Shown here piece after piece: positions 1 to 9,200 of a stretch of 33,267 nt of DNA (position 1 is the stretch's first letter; every line of letters begins with the position of its first letter). The notes beneath the pieces were generated by a model. That model saw nothing but the letters and a program-made list of their open reading frames with translations, had not been told where the DNA came from and did no database searches. This DNA is from Chthonomonadaceae bacterium (GTDB lineage: Bacteria > Armatimonadota > Chthonomonadetes > Chthonomonadales > Chthonomonadaceae). Where the stretch lies: assembly GCA_027459665.1 (NCBI GenBank), contig DAIDHN010000045.1:1-33267 (forward strand), written 5' to 3'. A program made the translations under genes and the position numbers.

Positions 1-187
1 CGCAGAAGGCTGGTACAGCCCGGCAGCAAGTTCTGCAGCCCTCGAAGAGGGCTTGGCGTGTCAGCACGGGGTTTCAATCCCGTGCAACAGCCGACCGCGC
101 GTGTCAGAACAGGGTTTCGCAGTCAGGCATACAAAATGAAACCATCGCGGTATCAGCAACAATAATCAGGAAGCAGTCAGTATCTTG
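1..187. other. Gene-free edge region with several hairpins and a short direct repeat
   Basis: No gene could be assigned. All three plus-strand frames stay open from the window edge for some distance, and none looks clearly coding. The stretch is rich in perfect hairpins: GGCTG/CAGCC (8-20) inside GCAGAA/TTCTGC (2-36), GCCCTC/GAGGGC (38-52) and GCACGGG/CCCGTGC (63-84). A 20-nt direct repeat beginning GCGTGTCAG occurs at 56-75 and 99-118 with two mismatches. It lies downstream of the aldo/keto reductase stop and could be part of a structured RNA or untranslated region cut by the edge. A tRNA fold was tried and failed. Confidence 0.3.
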
Positions 188-1192
188 TCAGCGAAGCGCA
201 ATGCCGGGGTCGGCAGGCCGCGGAATTTTGTACCAAACTGCATTGCATGCTGCCAGCGTCTCCTCATCCAGCGCCAGGTTCACCGCATCCAGCGTTTCCT
301 CCAGCTGCTCAGGTCTGCTTGCCCCCAGAATTGCGCTGGTAACAGCAGGCTGCCGCAGCGTAAAGGCCAGAGCGGTTTGTGCAATAGAAAGGCTGCGCTG
401 TGTCAGAAATGCGTGCAGTTCGGCGACTGCCTCAAACTGCGCCTGCTGCCAGTATCTCTGATGATAGAGGCTTCCCTGCTGCATAATTTCAAAACGGGAG
501 CCTTTTTCGGGGGGCGCATCCGGGCGGAATTTGCCGGTAAGAAAGCCGCCTGCCAGAGGGTTGTACACTATTACGCCTATCCCTTCGGCCATGCAAAGCG
601 GCAGCAGCTCTTCTTCAATCTGGCGAAACAAAATGTTGTAGCGCGGCTGAACACAGTCGAAGCGGGCCATATTCTTGCGCTCGCTTATCCCGCAGGCCAG
701 CGCAAGCTGCCACGCAGGCGTATTTGAACAGCCAATGTAGCGCACCTTGCCGCTTCTCACCAGGTCATCCAGCGCGCGCAGCGTCTCTTCCTGCGGGGTA
801 TCTGCATCGGGAGAATGCGTTTGGTACAGGTCGATGTAGTCGGTTTGCAGGCGCTTCAGGCTCTGCTCTACAGCATGCAGTATGTGCTTGCGTGAAAGCC
901 CCTCATCCCATGGGCGGTCGCCCATGCGCCCTCGGCATTTGGTGGCCAGCACAAACTGATCTCGTTTGCCTTTCAGCCACTTGCCTACAATCTCTTCAGT
1001 GCTGCCGCGCCTCTCATCCGTCACAGGCACGGGGTACACATCGGCAACGTCTATAAAGTTCACGCCCGCCTCAGCGGCTCGGTTCATAATGGCAAATGCG
1101 GTTTCTTCTGAAGCCTGGTGCCCAAAAGTCATGGTTCCCAGGCAGATTTCAGATACTTTGAGGCCGGTGCGCCCCATTTTCTTTATTTTCAA
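188..1192 (-). CDS. Aldo/keto reductase
   Basis: A 334-residue cytoplasmic NADPH-dependent oxidoreductase of the aldo/keto reductase superfamily (TIM barrel); the substrate cannot be told. The sequence opens MGRTGLKVSEICLGTMTFG, typical of the family. The catalytic tetrad is visible as Asp48 and Tyr53 (FIDVADVYP), Lys85 (LATK) and His126 (DLYQTH). The start is taken as TTG at 1192 because GGAGG lies 7 nt upstream. An open frame continues further upstream to 1240, but that would run deep into the neighbouring gene. The TTG overlaps the TGA stop of the preceding acetyltransferase gene (TTGA), which implies translational coupling and a shared operon. Length is normal for the family. Confidence 0.9.
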   Translation of the reverse strand: MKIKKMGRTGLKVSEICLGTMTFGHQASEETAFAIMNRAAEAGVNFIDVADVYPVPVTDERRGSTEEIVGKWLKGKRDQFVLATKCRGRMGDRPWDEGLSRKHILHAVEQSLKRLQTDYIDLYQTHSPDADTPQEETLRALDDLVRSGKVRYIGCSNTPAWQLALACGISERKNMARFDCVQPRYNILFRQIEEELLPLCMAEGIGVIVYNPLAGGFLTGKFRPDAPPEKGSRFEIMQQGSLYHQRYWQQAQFEAVAELHAFLTQRSLSIAQTALAFTLRQPAVTSAILGASRPEQLEETLDAVNLALDEETLAACNAVWYKIPRPADPGIALR

Positions 1193-2031
1193 GGTTCTAC
1201 CTCCGCACACAGTTTTCTTGCCCGGCAGCACCAGGCGCATTCAGGATTGCTGCAGAGCAGGCTTTTAGAGTCTCCCCGCAGCATTGCCACAGCCATCGAA
1301 AGCAGCATGCGCTGAGGCATCAGGCAGGCTTCTGCATTGCCCAGCGTTCCGTTTTTTTGCACCCTGGCCTGCTTCAAAAGCGGCTCAATACGGCAAAACC
1401 CTTCGCTGCACTCAGGGCTGCCTTCCATCTCGGTCCACACGTCTTCCCCTGTTTTCACGCGAATCCTGCGGTGTATATAGGGTGCTTCCGCCCATACTTC
1501 GGCCAGATAGAGTGATGCGTTGCGGCGGTGGCCGGTACCGGCAAGCAGCACATATCCGTTCAGGTCATGCAGACGTGCCGGAGGGCTTTGCGAGCCGAGT
1601 GGATAGTGAAACGGCACATTGCGCGTAAGCGCTTCAGCCTTTGGGCCAATGGCCGCAAAAGAAAAAAGGGGATGCATGCTGCGCACTGCCCGCGGGTGAC
1701 GGCGCACGCATTCCGGCAGTTCGCCAACCAGAGCCGGGGCTGCAGGGGTGAGCTGTACATCGTAAAGCGGAACGCGGGCGCGCATACTCTCCAGGCCATC
1801 TTGCAGGGCTGCTTCGGGCAGACGTTCAAGAGGATCGACAGCATCGAAATTGAAGGCCGGTACAAGCAGAGTTCCTTCTGCCCCCAGCGCTTCCAGCAGT
1901 GCTTCCAGCAGAGTCTGCACTTCCTGCTCCATCGGCCCAATACACTGCAGGCAGGTATGCACCAGCAAAACTATGCCGGGGCGAACCCCCAGCTGCTGCA
2001 GCTGCTGTACCAGATATTCTTTGCTCCACAT
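1189..2031 (-). CDS. Aminoglycoside 3-N-acetyltransferase-fold (AAC(3)/YokD family) protein
   Basis: A 280-residue protein resembling the Antibiotic_NAT family, which transfers acetyl groups from acetyl-CoA to amino groups. Visible family features are the N-terminal LLVHTCLQCIGPM segment (normally LVHxSLxxIG), the MHPLFSFAAIGPKA segment carrying the conserved His, and VLLAGTGHRRNASLYLAE. Many chromosomal members do not confer resistance, so the substrate is left open. The C-terminus is unusual: a cysteine-rich tail (CSNPECAWCCRARKLC) that could bind a metal. The ATG is preceded by GAAGGAGGGG. A TACAAT -10-like box lies about 45 nt upstream, and the downstream aldo/keto reductase gene is translationally coupled to this one. 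Confidence 0.8.
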   Translation of the reverse strand: MWSKEYLVQQLQQLGVRPGIVLLVHTCLQCIGPMEQEVQTLLEALLEALGAEGTLLVPAFNFDAVDPLERLPEAALQDGLESMRARVPLYDVQLTPAAPALVGELPECVRRHPRAVRSMHPLFSFAAIGPKAEALTRNVPFHYPLGSQSPPARLHDLNGYVLLAGTGHRRNASLYLAEVWAEAPYIHRRIRVKTGEDVWTEMEGSPECSEGFCRIEPLLKQARVQKNGTLGNAEACLMPQRMLLSMAVAMLRGDSKSLLCSNPECAWCCRARKLCAEVEP

Positions 2032-2064
2032 AGCCCCTCCTTCGCTTTAGGGCTTCAACATGAC

Positions 2065-2082
2065 TGCCATTATTGTACCCCT
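2065..2082 (-). promoter_or_regulatory. Putative -10 promoter element for the acetyltransferase operon
   Basis: On the minus strand the sequence GCAGGGGTACAATAATGGC contains TACAAT at 2077-2072. The same GCAGG-TACAATAA arrangement stands before mfd and, with TAAAAT, before the PmoA-like gene. No convincing -35 hexamer was seen. Confidence 0.4.
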
Positions 2083-2096
2083 GCAGAGGCAGAAGC

Positions 2097-3299
2097 TTAC
2101 TGTTTCTGCCTGGCACGGTAAGCCATCCAAAGTGTCCAGAGCAGACCACATAGTGCAATGCCCATGCCGGTCACGCACACTCCAGTCCAGCCAGCTCTCT
2201 CCCAGCCCAGAGTGCCTGCCAGAGTTCCCAGTGAACCGCCAATAAAGTAACTCACAATGTATGCAGTATTCAGCCTGCTTTCTGAGCCGGGCCGCAGGCT
2301 GTACACGCGTGTCTGGTTCGAAACATGGCCGCCCTGCACTCCCAAATCGAGCACTATCACCCCCAGCACCAGCCATGCCATCGAATGCCCTCCTGCCAGC
2401 AGCATAAAAAACGAAAGCAGAATGGCGGCCATGCCCATGCCTACCTGAAACCTCGCCCCCAGCGTATCGGCCATGCGGCCGGCCCCCTGCGCCGCGCCCG
2501 CGCCCGCTGCGCCCACCAGCCCAAACATGCCCGCAGTTTCAGACCCCAGGTGATAGCTGGAAGAGTGCAGAAGGTACGAAAGCGTTGCCCAAAACACGCT
2601 GAAAGCCGCAAACAACACTGCCCCGGTAAGGCATGCTTCCTGCAAAAGAGGTTCTTCACGCAGCAGGCGCAAAGTAGAACCAAGCAGGGCGCTGTATGCT
2701 TCCTCTGCCTCGCCGCCGGTATTGGGCAGCGCCAGATAGAGCAAAATGCCCAGCCCGGTCATGCCAAGCGCCGCCAGTCGAAACACAGCCTGCCAGCCCA
2801 GCAAATGCCCCACCCAGCCGCTTACAGTGCGCGAGAGCAAAATGCCCAGCAGCAGCCCGCTCATAATGCGCCCCACCGCCGGGCCGCGCTGTTCCGGCCT
2901 GCAAAGGCGCGCTACGGCAGGCAGCAGTATTTGCGGCGTAGCGCAAGAAACCCCTATACCCAGGCTGAACAGGGCCATGGCAGTCACACTTCGCGCCATG
3001 CCTGCCCCGGTGAGCAGCACAACGCTTGCGGCAAGCAGCCAAAGCGTGAGCGGACGAATGCGCATGCGGTCGCCCAGCGGCACAAACAGAAGAATGCCCA
3101 GCGCATAACCAATCTGCGTAAGCATGGGCACTGCGCTCACTGCCGTATCTGAAACCGAAAGCGATCGCGCCATCTGATCGAGCAGCGGCTGGCAGTAATA
3201 CAGGTTGGCCACAACGGCCGCGCAGGCAAGTGCCGAAAGCCAGATCAGGCTTTCGGGCGCACCTTCTCCGCGGCGAAGGGTAGAAGAAGTTTGCGACAT
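2097..3299 (-). CDS. MFS transporter (drug-efflux-like)
   Basis: A 400-residue inner-membrane protein with about twelve hydrophobic segments, belonging to the major facilitator superfamily. The N-terminal half shows ANLYYCQPLLDQMA and the loop motif FVPLGDRMRIRPL (MFS motif A, GxLaDrxGrkxxl-like), as in YgaY/NepI-type sugar or drug exporters. The substrate is unknown. Start: ATG at 3299 with AGGAG 4 nt upstream; a TTG five codons earlier overlaps that ribosome binding site and is less likely. A terminator hairpin ends only 12 nt before the ATG, leaving no room for a separate promoter, so expression probably depends on read-through from sodA. Confidence 0.87.
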   Translation of the reverse strand: MSQTSSTLRRGEGAPESLIWLSALACAAVVANLYYCQPLLDQMARSLSVSDTAVSAVPMLTQIGYALGILLFVPLGDRMRIRPLTLWLLAASVVLLTGAGMARSVTAMALFSLGIGVSCATPQILLPAVARLCRPEQRGPAVGRIMSGLLLGILLSRTVSGWVGHLLGWQAVFRLAALGMTGLGILLYLALPNTGGEAEEAYSALLGSTLRLLREEPLLQEACLTGAVLFAAFSVFWATLSYLLHSSSYHLGSETAGMFGLVGAAGAGAAQGAGRMADTLGARFQVGMGMAAILLSFFMLLAGGHSMAWLVLGVIVLDLGVQGGHVSNQTRVYSLRPGSESRLNTAYIVSYFIGGSLGTLAGTLGWERAGWTGVCVTGMGIALCGLLWTLWMAYRARQKQ

Positions 3300-3310
3300 T
3301 CTGCTCCTGC

Positions 3311-3346
3311 ACAAAACAGCGTCCCGGTGCCATGACCGGGACGCTG
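3311..3346 (-). terminator. Rho-independent terminator of sodA
   Basis: A perfect 12-bp stem (CAGCGTCCCGGT / ACCGGGACGCTG) with a 6-nt loop is followed on the minus strand by TTTTGT. It lies 22 nt after the sodA stop. The short T tract may allow read-through into the MFS gene. Confidence 0.8.
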
Positions 3347-3368
3347 CAAGGCAAATTGAAATGAGGTG

Positions 3369-3983
3369 TTAACCCAGCGCAGACTGATAAAGCTTGCCGA
3401 TTACATCCCAGTTCACGGTATTCCACCAGGCTGCAAGATAGTCGGGCCTGCGGTTCTGGTACTTCAGGTAGTAGGCATGCTCCCACACGTCAACACCCAG
3501 AATAGGGGTTTTGCCTTCCATCAGCGGGCTGTCCTGGTTTGCGCTGGAAATCACTGCCAGTGCGCCGTTTTCCACCACCAGCCAGGCCCACCCGCTTCCA
3601 AAGCGTTTTGCACCGGCGTCGTTCACCTGCTGCTTCAGCGCATCCAGACCGCCGAAAGTGCCTGTGATGGCCTGAGCAAGCGCTCCCTGGGGTTCTTTGC
3701 TGCCGCCTGGGGTCATAATCTCCCAAAACAGGGTGTGGTTGGCATGGCCGCCGCCGTTGTTGCGCACTGCAGTGCGCACTGCTTCAGGCACCGACTGTAT
3801 GTCGGCGAGAATCTGCTCAACGCTTTTTTCCAGAAACGCCGGATGGTCTTTCAGTGCAGCATTCAGGTTGTTCACATAAGCCTGATGATGTTTGTCGTGG
3901 TGCAAATGCATTGTATCCGTATCAATGTAAGGCTCCAGAGCCTCATATGCATACGGCAGGGGAGGCAGAGTGAATTCAGGCAT
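3369..3983 (-). CDS. sodA: Superoxide dismutase, Mn-type
   Basis: A 204-residue enzyme that dismutates superoxide to oxygen and hydrogen peroxide in the cytoplasm. The metal ligands are His28 (MHLHHDKHH), His83 ([11 protein letters not shown]), Asp165 and His169 (DVWEHAYY). Gln150 in the NQDSP segment and the Gly-rich GGGHANH stretch favour manganese over iron. The frame is open for a long way upstream, but homology begins at [11 protein letters not shown]. The ATG at 3983 has AAGGAG 9 nt upstream, and an extended -10 promoter sits just before it. It is monocistronic or leaky into the MFS gene, given the terminator that follows. Confidence 0.95.
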   Translation of the reverse strand: MPEFTLPPLPYAYEALEPYIDTDTMHLHHDKHHQAYVNNLNAALKDHPAFLEKSVEQILADIQSVPEAVRTAVRNNGGGHANHTLFWEIMTPGGSKEPQGALAQAITGTFGGLDALKQQVNDAGAKRFGSGWAWLVVENGALAVISSANQDSPLMEGKTPILGVDVWEHAYYLKYQNRRPDYLAAWWNTVNWDVIGKLYQSALG

Positions 3984-4009
3984 GTTATTGGTCTCCTTCT
4001 CCATCGAGA

Positions 4010-4038
4010 AATGTATCAGCGGTATACGCTCTCTACAA
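4010..4038 (-). promoter_or_regulatory. Putative sodA promoter (extended -10)
   Basis: On the minus strand TTGTAG (4038-4033) and TACATT (4015-4010) are separated by 17 nt, and the -10 box is preceded by TGA, an extended -10 TGn motif. The start of transcription would fall about 20-25 nt before the sodA ATG. Confidence 0.45.
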
Positions 4039-4047
4039 TGTACCTGC

Positions 4048-4068
4048 TGAAACAGAAGAATTGTTTCA
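4048..4068. promoter_or_regulatory. 21-bp dyad upstream of the sodA promoter, candidate operator
   Basis: A perfect inverted repeat TGAAACA-N7-TGTTTCA lies about 10 nt upstream of the proposed -35 box. This is a usual position for an activator of a stress gene. It could also be a weak stem after the LD-carboxypeptidase gene, but no T tract follows. Confidence 0.3.
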
Positions 4069-4099
4069 CAGAGGCAGAAAAAGCAGGCGCGTGCAGGCG

Positions 4100-5017
4100 T
4101 CAGTCCGGCAGCAGCGTGAGGGAGCGCGCATCTGCATTTAGCGCGGCGCGCCTTCCCAGCGGAATGGTAAGCGGGTCTGGCTCGTGGCCAAACGGAAAGC
4201 CTGCCAGTATGGGCTTGTTCAGCGGGCCAAGCCTGTCGAGCCACAGCTGCAGCAAATTGTCGGGGCGCGGGCTGGCTTCCTCGTTTTCCCATCGTGTTAC
4301 AGTGCCGGCCACAAATCCGGCTGCATTCTGCAAAACACCGCTCAGCAGCAGCTGGGTAATAAAGCGGTCTATGCGGTACAAAGGCTCTCCCACATCCTCC
4401 AGCGCTACAATGCATCCATCCAGGTTCGGCTGCAGCGGGGTACCGCATGCATGGGCCAGCAGACAGAGGCAGCCGCCTGCCAGCCTGCCTTCTGTGCTGC
4501 CGCCCTGCAGGGTCTGCATGCTCTCTGGTTCTGCAGGCAGCACGCCTTGCATGGTTTGTTCCAGCATTCCCCACAGGCAGGCAGATGCTGCTGCATTCAA
4601 ACGCTGCAAACCGCCTGCATTGGGGCCGTAATAAGTGGCCAGGCCGCCTCCGTTGAGCAGCAGGTGCAGGGTTGTAATGTCTGAATACCCCAAAAAAGGC
4701 TTGGTCACGCGCTGCATTGCCTGCACATCCAGCAAAGGCAGCAGGCGCATGGCGCCATACCCGCCCCGCAGGCAAAAAAGCGCATCTACCTGTGGGTTCA
4801 GCCAAAGCTGCTGCAGGTCATGGGCACGTTCGTGGTCTGTGCCGGCCAGGTAGCCAAACTGCGCATCGCGCTGCAGGGCATGCGCCCCCACTGCCGTGCT
4901 GTAGCCGCGCTGTTCCAGGTAGTGTACTGCTTCCTGCAGTTCCCTGCCGGGCACGGGGCCGGAGGGCGCAGCCAGCCCAATGCAGGCGCCGGGTGCGAGC
5001 GGAGGGGGCAGCCGCAT
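4100..5017 (-). CDS. LD-carboxypeptidase (peptidase S66, LdcA-like)
   Basis: A 305-residue serine peptidase of family S66, which removes the terminal D-Ala from muropeptide tetrapeptides during wall recycling. The catalytic triad is recognisable: Ser112 in FLGYSDIT, Glu207 in ALEDVGE and His278 in FPFGHEPD. The [12 protein letters not shown] segment is also diagnostic. No signal peptide is seen, as expected for the cytoplasmic recycling enzyme. The ATG overlaps the murB stop by one base (TAATG), with GGAGG 10 nt upstream, so the two wall genes are translationally coupled. Confidence 0.9.
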   Translation of the reverse strand: MRLPPPLAPGACIGLAAPSGPVPGRELQEAVHYLEQRGYSTAVGAHALQRDAQFGYLAGTDHERAHDLQQLWLNPQVDALFCLRGGYGAMRLLPLLDVQAMQRVTKPFLGYSDITTLHLLLNGGGLATYYGPNAGGLQRLNAAASACLWGMLEQTMQGVLPAEPESMQTLQGGSTEGRLAGGCLCLLAHACGTPLQPNLDGCIVALEDVGEPLYRIDRFITQLLLSGVLQNAAGFVAGTVTRWENEEASPRPDNLLQLWLDRLGPLNKPILAGFPFGHEPDPLTIPLGRRAALNADARSLTLLPD

Positions 5018-6012
5018 TAGTCTGCTTCCTCCCAGTCTCCCAGGCTCAGCACCTCGGCCTCCAGCTCTACGCCAAACCTTTCGCGTACGCGCTGCCTCAC
5101 TGTATTGGCAACCCTGCGAATATCCGCTGCAGCGGCGCTGCCGTAATTCACAATAAAGTTTGCATGCCTCATCGAGACCCCTGCATCACCAATACGCAGC
5201 CCTTTGCAGCTGCACGCCTCGGCAAGAAATGCGGCAGGCACCACTCCCGCCTGCTTAAGAGCAGCAGGCAGGCCGGGCAGCGAAGCGGCCAGAGGGCTGC
5301 TGTTGATATTCTTGAAATAGCTGCCCGCCGATGGAATCCAGGGTTGTTTGGCAATGCGCTGCCGCTGATAATCGCGGGCGCGGGCGCGCAGCAGCGCCGA
5401 ATCGCAGGGAGCAAGCGCAAGTTCTACCTGCAGCAAAGCGGCAAAGGGTGCATCCGGGCAGCGCAGCCTGCTGTTTCTATACGAAAACTCCATCCATTCC
5501 GGCCCCACCCATTTTCGTTCCCCTTGTTCCACCACTTCCAGCCGCCTCACCAGCGGGCCAATGTTGCCGCGGTAGGCGCCTGCATTAGATACCAGCGCCC
5601 CTCCCACCGTGCCGGGTATGCCAATGGCCCACTCAAGCCCGCCCAGCCCGGCCCGCACAGCGAGAAAGGCCAGACGCATCATGTTGAAGCCGCAGTCCAC
5701 CAGGGTAGTCTGCCCCAGCTGCAGCCCGGCGCAGGCATTTTGTATCACCAGCCCGCGCACCCCGGCATCTGCCACGCACACATTGCTGCCTTCACCCAGC
5801 AGCACGCAGGGGGCATGTGCGCGCTGCACCGCCTGCACGGCGGCGGCCAGTGCTTTGGTATCTTCCGCCCTGAAAAACATGTCGGCCAAACCGCCCACGC
5901 GCAGGGTTGTGTGAGCGCTCATTGGCTCTGCCGGCCTGGCCTGCGCGCGTACCTCTAACGGCAAAAGGGAGGTGATTTGCTGCAAGGTGAAATTTGGCGC
6001 AGTTGTATGCAT
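5017..6012 (-). CDS. murB: UDP-N-acetylenolpyruvoylglucosamine reductase
   Basis: A 331-residue FAD enzyme that reduces UDP-GlcNAc-enolpyruvate to UDP-MurNAc, the second committed step of peptidoglycan synthesis. FAD-binding signatures are LLGEGSNVCV (71-80) and GIPGTVGGALVSNAGA (131-146). Tyr178/Arg179 (YRNS) and the proton-donor Ser231 (SAGSYFKN) are present, as is a C-terminal catalytic Glu in VELEAEV. The start is ATG at 6012, where homology begins. It has no Shine-Dalgarno sequence, and a -10-like TACTAT ends 6 nt before it, so the transcript may be leaderless. It is coupled to the LD-carboxypeptidase gene and divergent from mfd. Confidence 0.95.
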   Translation of the reverse strand: MHTTAPNFTLQQITSLLPLEVRAQARPAEPMSAHTTLRVGGLADMFFRAEDTKALAAAVQAVQRAHAPCVLLGEGSNVCVADAGVRGLVIQNACAGLQLGQTTLVDCGFNMMRLAFLAVRAGLGGLEWAIGIPGTVGGALVSNAGAYRGNIGPLVRRLEVVEQGERKWVGPEWMEFSYRNSRLRCPDAPFAALLQVELALAPCDSALLRARARDYQRQRIAKQPWIPSAGSYFKNINSSPLAASLPGLPAALKQAGVVPAAFLAEACSCKGLRIGDAGVSMRHANFIVNYGSAAAADIRRVANTVRQRVRERFGVELEAEVLSLGDWEEAD

Positions 6013-6027
6013 AAAAGTATAGTACCC
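6013..6027 (-). promoter_or_regulatory. Putative leaderless -10 element for murB
   Basis: On the minus strand GGG-TACTAT-ACTTTT directly precedes the ATG. The hexamer at 6024-6019 is preceded by GGG, like other candidate -10 boxes here. Six bases separate it from the start codon, so transcription would begin at or next to the A of ATG. TATACT three bases later is an alternative. Confidence 0.4.
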
Positions 6028-6159
6028 GAAGAGGCATGCTGCACCATTCTGCGCTGCCCGCCGCAGGCGCTGAAACCGATTTTGACATATGGTAAGCGCT
6101 GAAGCGCCTTCTGCGCACGCTCTGCTGCTGCCCGCAGAAAAAAGGCAGTGAACTGGCAG

Positions 6160-6173
6160 GGTACAATAAGAGT
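6160..6173 (+). promoter_or_regulatory. Putative -10 element for mfd
   Basis: GGGTACAATAAGAG contains TACAAT at 6162-6167. The surrounding GGCAGGGTACAATAA closely matches the element before the acetyltransferase gene. There is no clear -35 box. The predicted leader is about 80 nt. Confidence 0.4.
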
Positions 6174-6252
6174 CTTGTATTTGCACCATGCCGGGCCTGT
6201 TGCGAGGCGCCGGCCAAAAAGCATGTGCTGCAAATTTGCTCTGGGAGATACC

Positions 6253-9200
6253 ATGCGACTATCCGACCTGCCTGCCCTGGCAGATGCCCTGCCCGGCTTT
6301 GATCTGCTGCTGCAAACCCTGCAGGCCCGAGGCGGAGTTCGTGCAGACGGCCTGGCAGGCACTGCACGGGCTTTCTTTCTTGCACGCCTCTGGCAGAGAG
6401 CAGCTGCTCCCATGCTGCTGCTTACCTATTCGCATGACCAGGCCAGACGCCTGTGCGACGATTTCGCACAGTTTGGCATTCCCGAAGAGGCCCTGACACT
6501 GCTGCCGGCGGCACGCAGCATGCATCTGGAAAATGAAGCCGCAGACCCGCGGGTAGCCGGAGAACGAATCGCCGCGCTCAGCCTGCTTGCCTCCGGCCAG
6601 CCCTGTGTCATTGTGGCGCCCCTCGAAGGAGCGCTGCAGTACACCACTCCGCCCTCTGCACTGCTGCCCCGCTCATTTGTACTCGAAGCCGAACAAGTAG
6701 TTGAGCCTGAGCAGGTGGCCAAACTGCTTGCAGAACTGGGCTACGTGCATGCATACACCGTAACACAGCCAGGCGAGTTCAGCAGACGCGGCGGCATACT
6801 CGACCTTTTTCCGGCAACGCAAACACACCCTGCGCGCCTTGAATGGGAAGGCGATCAAATCGAATCGATACGACTGTTTGATGTAGCCACGCAGCGCAGC
6901 ATTGCACGCCAGGCAATGGTAGAAGTAGCGCCGGCACGCGAAATGCGCATGGAAGGCATGCAGCCCGGCCTGCAGCGCATACAGCAAGTACTGCAGCAAA
7001 GAACAGCACTGCTCTATCTGGAAGGCGGCAGGGAAGCGGCACAGCGCCTGGAAGAACGAGTGGAACGCGATATTGCACTGCTGCAGCAAGCCGATTTTTT
7101 TGATGGAATGGAGCAGTACCTGCCCCTGCTGCTGGAAGAACCCTGCTGCGCGCTGCATTACCTGCCGCACAACGGAATACTGGTGCTGGATGAGCCGCGC
7201 CAGAATGCACTGCACTGGGAACGTTTTTATACAGACCTGATGACGGCCAGGGAAAAGCACTGGCAGCGAGGTGAACTGCTGCTCGAAACGCCCGCCTTTC
7301 TCACCTGGGAGCAAAGCCTGCAAATAATGCACCGGCACCCGCTGCTCACACTCGCCATGCTCGGCGCACGCGCAGAAGGAATACACACCAGCCTCCACCT
7401 CGAATGGCAAAGCGTACCGGCAGACATCTACCGGGGAAGACTGAAGGGCATGGCAGATGAAATTGGAACATGGCTCTCCAACGAATGCCGGGTAATGCTC
7501 ACCGGCGCACAGCCCCACCGGGTGCGTGAAATATGCGCCGAAATGAACCTGCCGCTCCAGCCGCAAAACGCCCCTCTCTCCAGTTCCGGCGCACTGCATG
7601 TGCTGGAAGGCGGTCTGCGAAGCGGATTCAAACTGGATGAACTGCGGCTCTACCTGCTCACCGATGCAGAACTGTTTGGCGCAGACCGCCCCATACAAAC
7701 TCGCAGAAAAGTGGCCGGCGGCACCGCTATCTCATCGGTGCTAGACCTGAGAGAAAAAGATTATGTGGTGCATATTCATCATGGCATAGGCATTTACAGA
7801 GGCATGGTGAAACGCAGAAGCGAAGGCAATGAGCGAGACTACCTGCTGATAGAATACCAGGGCGGCGACCGCCTGTTTGTTCCCGCCGACCAGATCGACC
7901 GGCTGCAGCGCTACCACGCCCTCGACAGCAACCCGCCGGCCGTCAACCGCATAGGAGGCGCCGACTGGCAGAGAACACGCCGCAAAGTGCGCGAACAGGC
8001 ACGCAAAATGGCGGCAGAACTCATTCAGCTCTACGCGGCAAGACAGGCGGCGCAGCGCCCTCCCTTTGCGGCAGACACACCCTGGCAGCAGGAAATGGAA
8101 GATGCCTTCCCTTACGAGGAAACCCCCTCACAGCTGCGAGCAATACGCGATGTGAAAAAAGATATGGAAAAACCACAGCCCATGGACCGCCTGGTGTGCG
8201 GCGATGTTGGCTTTGGAAAAACCGAGGTGGCCATACGCGCTGCGTTCAAGGCAGTGCTGGATGGCAAGCAGGTGGCCATTCTCTGCCCTACCACCGTGCT
8301 GGCGGCACAGCACCACGCCACATTCAGTCAGCGGCTCGCCCCCTACCCCATCACTGTAGAACTGCTTTCGCGCTTTCGCACCCGGCAGGAACAGTTACAG
8401 GTTGTGCAAAACCTGAAGGCAGGAACCGTGGATGTGGTAGTGGCCACGCACCGACTGCTTGGCAAGGATGTTGAGTTTGACAAGCTGGGTTTGGTGATTG
8501 TAGACGAGGAACAGCGATTTGGAGTGGCCCACAAAGAACGCCTGAAACAGCTGCGCACCTCGGTAGATGTACTCACCCTGTCGGCAACCCCCATTCCGCG
8601 CACCTTCTCGATGGCACTCACCGGCCTGCGGGATATGAGTGTAATAGAAGACCCGCCGGAAGGAAGACTGCCTGTTGCCACCACAGTGCGCGAATACGAA
8701 GACGACATGGTGCGCGATGCCATTTTGCGGGAGCTGGAGCGTGACGGCCAGGTTTACTTTGTACACAACCGCATAGAATCAATTACGCATGTAGAGCAGC
8801 ACTTGCGAAAGCTCTGCCCGGGCCTGCGCATAGAAATCGGGCATGGGCAGATGAGCGAGGATGACCTGGAAAATGTGATGCACAGGTTTTACCACCATGA
8901 AGCCGATGTACTGCTTTGCACCACCATCATAGAAAACGGGCTGGATATTCCAAATGCCAACACAATTATTATAGACAATGCAGACCATTTGGGGCTGGCA
9001 CAGCTTTATCAGCTTCGCGGAAGAGTGGGACGTTCTACGCGGCAGGCATATGCCTACCTGCTTTACAGGCGCAGCAAACTGCTCAACGAGACGGCAGAGC
9101 AGCGACTGGCCGCCATAAAAGAGTTCAGCGCACTGGGCAGCGGGCACCGCGTTGCCATGCGAGACCTGGAAATACGCGGGGCAGGAAACCTGCTGGGCGC

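Noticed and set aside
38-84. tRNA-like arms (GCCC-TCGAAGA-GGGC and a GTTTCAAT loop)
   Set aside because: Position 33 of the would-be anticodon loop is C, the T stem does not close with a 7-nt TTC loop, and no acceptor stem pairs.
56-118. CRISPR repeat-like GTTTCAATCCC
   Set aside because: Only two degenerate copies 43 bp apart, with the second lacking the AATCCC part; no array.
113-135. Cobalamin riboswitch B12-box-like AGTCAGG
   Set aside because: The following CCTGCC part and the upstream core are missing.
2325-3152. Long plus-strand open frame of 275 codons
   Set aside because: It is antisense to the MFS gene, has a composition rich in Arg, Gln and His typical of shadow frames, and no ribosome binding site.
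3984-4805. N-terminal extension of sodA by 274 residues
   Set aside because: It overlaps the LD-carboxypeptidase gene on the same strand; SOD homology begins at the ATG at 3983 with a good ribosome binding site.
6673-7698. Long minus-strand open frame of 341 codons within mfd
   Set aside because: Antisense shadow of a well-supported gene; Cys/Phe/His-rich and without domain similarity.
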